Assembly (NCBI GenBank): GCA_015904045.1
Contig: JABMDG010000055.1
Coordinates: 8,559-15,419, forward strand
DNA from: Nitrospira sp.
GTDB lineage: Bacteria > Nitrospirota > Nitrospiria > Nitrospirales > Nitrospiraceae
Reading direction: 5' to 3'
Length of the DNA: 6,861 nt
In this document: positions 5,864 through 6,861 of the stretch, piece by piece
How the letters are laid out: every line of letters begins with the position of its first letter
How positions within the stretch are numbered: the stretch's first letter is position 1
Notes under the pieces: model-generated
The model's database searches: none
The model's input: only the letters and a program-made list of their open reading frames with translations
Told to the model about the DNA's origin: nothing
Program-made: the position numbers and the translations under genes

Positions 5864-5941
5864 AGCGTCATTCGTGAAGCGTGAAGCGCGGGATTGGCCT
5901 GTTCTGCGAGATACGAGATGCGAGATACGTTTTACGAGGTC
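5859..5941. repeat. Heptanucleotide-phased repeat, right of the radical SAM gene
   Basis: Seven-base units run from 5859: CGTGAAG, CGTCATT, CGTGAAG, CGTGAAG, CGCGGGA; then a 13-base centre; then CGAGATA, CGAGATG, CGAGATA, CGTTTTA and CGAGGTC. The layout of CGT units, centre and CGA units matches the copy at 3835-3920, with an exact 18-base match (5871-5888 to 3840-3857). The first unit supplies the TGA stop of the radical SAM gene (5861-5863), and CGTTTTA supplies the TAA stop of the minus-strand gene (5932-5934), so the patch also lies at a convergent gene junction. Confidence 0.7.
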
Positions 5942-6192
5942 TCATCGTCGGGGACGAGAACGGCCGAGAGCAGCGCGTGCGACGCCTCGACAAGTTCGGT
6001 CATCTCTTCAGCCGTCTTGTAGGACCGCATGTAGGCCTTGGGGTTGTTCGTCAGGGTCGCGCAGCGGGCCGGATTCCAGTTGTACAACTGGACCCGTTTG
6101 GCTTGATCAAGGGCGTCCGATGTGACGGGGAGTGTCAGTCCCAGGATCTCCAGTGCACGGAGGATTTCTTGAGGGACGGCGTGATCGGCCAT
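5932..6192 (-). CDS. Small protein resembling a J-domain without HPD
   Basis: From the ATG at 6192 the product is 86 residues and largely helical. A longer TTG start at 6207 is possible; neither has a ribosome site. Residues ~11-78 follow the J-domain outline: ALEILGL, then T-S-D-A-L-D-Q-A-K-R-V-Q-L-Y (helix II position), W-N-P-A-R (loop), and a long helix TAEEMTELVEASHALLSAV like the usual helix III. DnaJ J-domains need His-Pro-Asp in the loop to stimulate DnaK; here the loop reads Asn-Pro-Ala (40-42), so co-chaperone activity is unlikely. The fold call is pattern matching by eye and could be wrong. The + strand frames across this gene look like shadows. It converges with the radical SAM gene and diverges from the PhzF gene. 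Confidence 0.62.
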   Translation of the reverse strand: MADHAVPQEILRALEILGLTLPVTSDALDQAKRVQLYNWNPARCATLTNNPKAYMRSYKTAEEMTELVEASHALLSAVLVPDDETS

Positions 6193-6197
6193 GCGCA

Positions 6198-6226
6198 AGT
6201 GTGACAAAGCCGTGCGAACCTGTCAA
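6198..6226 (-). promoter_or_regulatory. Candidate promoter of the J-like gene, possibly leaderless
   Basis: On the minus strand TTGACA (complement of 6221-6226) is followed after 17 bases by CACACT (6198-6203), which matches three of six -10 positions. The predicted transcription start falls at about 6191-6192, on the ATG itself, which would give a leaderless mRNA and account for the lack of a ribosome site. The -10 is weak, so this stays tentative. Confidence 0.3.
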
Positions 6227-6241
6227 ATCATGCCGATGATT
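6226..6241. promoter_or_regulatory. Perfect 6-bp inverted repeat between divergent genes
   Basis: AATCAT at 6226-6231 and ATGATT at 6236-6241 flank GCCG. The repeat lies in the 100-base gap between two divergent genes and touches the candidate -35 box of the minus-strand gene, where an operator would sit. Nothing else supports protein binding. Confidence 0.25.
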
Positions 6242-6292
6242 GTCCGCTCGTTCGGCAGTTTCCATTTTTCAGCAGAAGGAGTATCGTGACGG

Positions 6293-6861
6293 AATGCCTG
6301 AGCCGCGGTCGTTGAAGTTCTACCAGGCCGATGTCTTCACGTCCCAACCATTTGGCGGCAATCCCGTCGCCGTCTTTCCAGACGCCAACGGACTGCCCGA
6401 CGAGCAGCTTCAGAAAATCGCCCGGGAAATGAATCTCTCGGAGACCGTGTTTGTCTTTCCTCCGAGCGATCCCGCCGCCGTCGTGCGCCTCCGCATCTTT
6501 ACGCCGACTCAGGAGATTCCGTTTGCCGGCCACCCGGTGGTCGGGGCCATGCACGTGTTGGCTCAGATCGGGACGCTCGCAACCTCTGAGGCAGTGACCC
6601 ACGTTGTCTACGAGTGCAACATCGGGCTCTTCCCGGCGGAATTGCACGCTCGCGATGCGCAGGTGACCCGGGTCATCATGACCCAGCCCCAGCCGCAATT
6701 TTTGGAGAAGGTTGAGGACACGGAAGAGCTGTACATGGTGGCCGGGGCCCTGGGGATTTCCAAACAGGTGATCAACGAAGCCAAATGGCCGGTGCAGGGC
6801 GTCTCGACCGGACTACCGGTATTGATCGTCCCGATTCGCACGTTAACCGCAGTTCGATCTA
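6293..6861 (+). CDS. PhzF-family isomerase-like protein (3' end outside the window)
   Basis: ATG 6293 has a ribosome site (AGAAGGAG at 6274-6281). The visible 189 residues match the N-terminal half and the start of the second half of the PhzF/YddE family, whose members are usually ~260-300 residues in two diaminopimelate-epimerase-like domains. Landmarks are FYQADVFTSQPFGGNPVAVF (9-28), MNLSET with Glu50 at the family's catalytic acid position, RIFTPTQEIPFAGHPVVGA (67-85) and MTQPQPQF. The family founder PhzF isomerises dihydro-3-hydroxyanthranilic acid in phenazine synthesis. Most relatives are of unknown substrate, and no phenazine genes are visible here, so a phenazine role should not be assumed. 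The gene is divergent from the J-like gene. It is open to the window edge. Confidence 0.9.

Noticed and set aside
5881..6204. + strand open frame opposite the J-like gene
   Set aside because: It begins in the heptad repeat, has no domain resemblance, and looks like the antisense of the better-supported minus-strand protein.
6228..6698. Minus-strand open frame of 156 codons across the PhzF gene
   Set aside because: It is antisense to conserved PhzF motifs on the + strand and is Arg/His-rich, typical of a shadow in GC-rich DNA.

Overview
The window looks like a chromosomal segment from a moderately GC-rich Gram-negative bacterium, most likely a Nitrospira-type member of the Nitrospirota. The reasons are lipoprotein and outer-membrane signals, an SmbP-type His-rich periplasmic protein (a family first known from nitrifiers), and short CG-phased intergenic repeats of a kind I associate with Nitrospira genomes. 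The assignment rests on gene content and style, not on a marker gene.

Left third (1-2156, all on +): the possible last codons of an upstream gene; a small TPR lipoprotein whose real start is probably GTG 64; a 13-bp perfect hairpin and a structured non-coding stretch; a small coiled-coil lipoprotein; a gene-free region with a heptanucleotide repeat patch; then a universal stress protein cut to its N-terminal 98 residues. The stop of that fragment overlaps the start of an SmbP-like metal-binding protein (ATGA junction).

Middle (2330-3828): an outer-membrane beta-barrel protein on the minus strand with a textbook ribosome binding site, a gene-free stretch, and a rhodanese-domain gene on the minus strand. 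The first ~100 bases of the rhodanese reading frame lie antisense to a + strand remnant of the C-terminal end of a B12-binding radical SAM protein. The remnant is a diverged paralogue of the intact gene that follows, so an old deletion or recombination junction lies near 3650-3700.

Right (3835-6861): an intact 648-residue B12-binding-type radical SAM protein with an unusual C-x4-C-x2-C cluster motif. It is bracketed by two patches of 7-base-periodic repeats. These patches supply its start codon, its stop codon, and the stop codon of the next gene on the minus strand, a small protein resembling a J-domain without HPD. A divergent PhzF-family gene runs off the right edge.

No RNA genes, CRISPR arrays or insertion sequences were seen. 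No complete pathway is encoded. The recurring theme is envelope or periplasmic small proteins, together with genome decay and rearrangement around short repeats.
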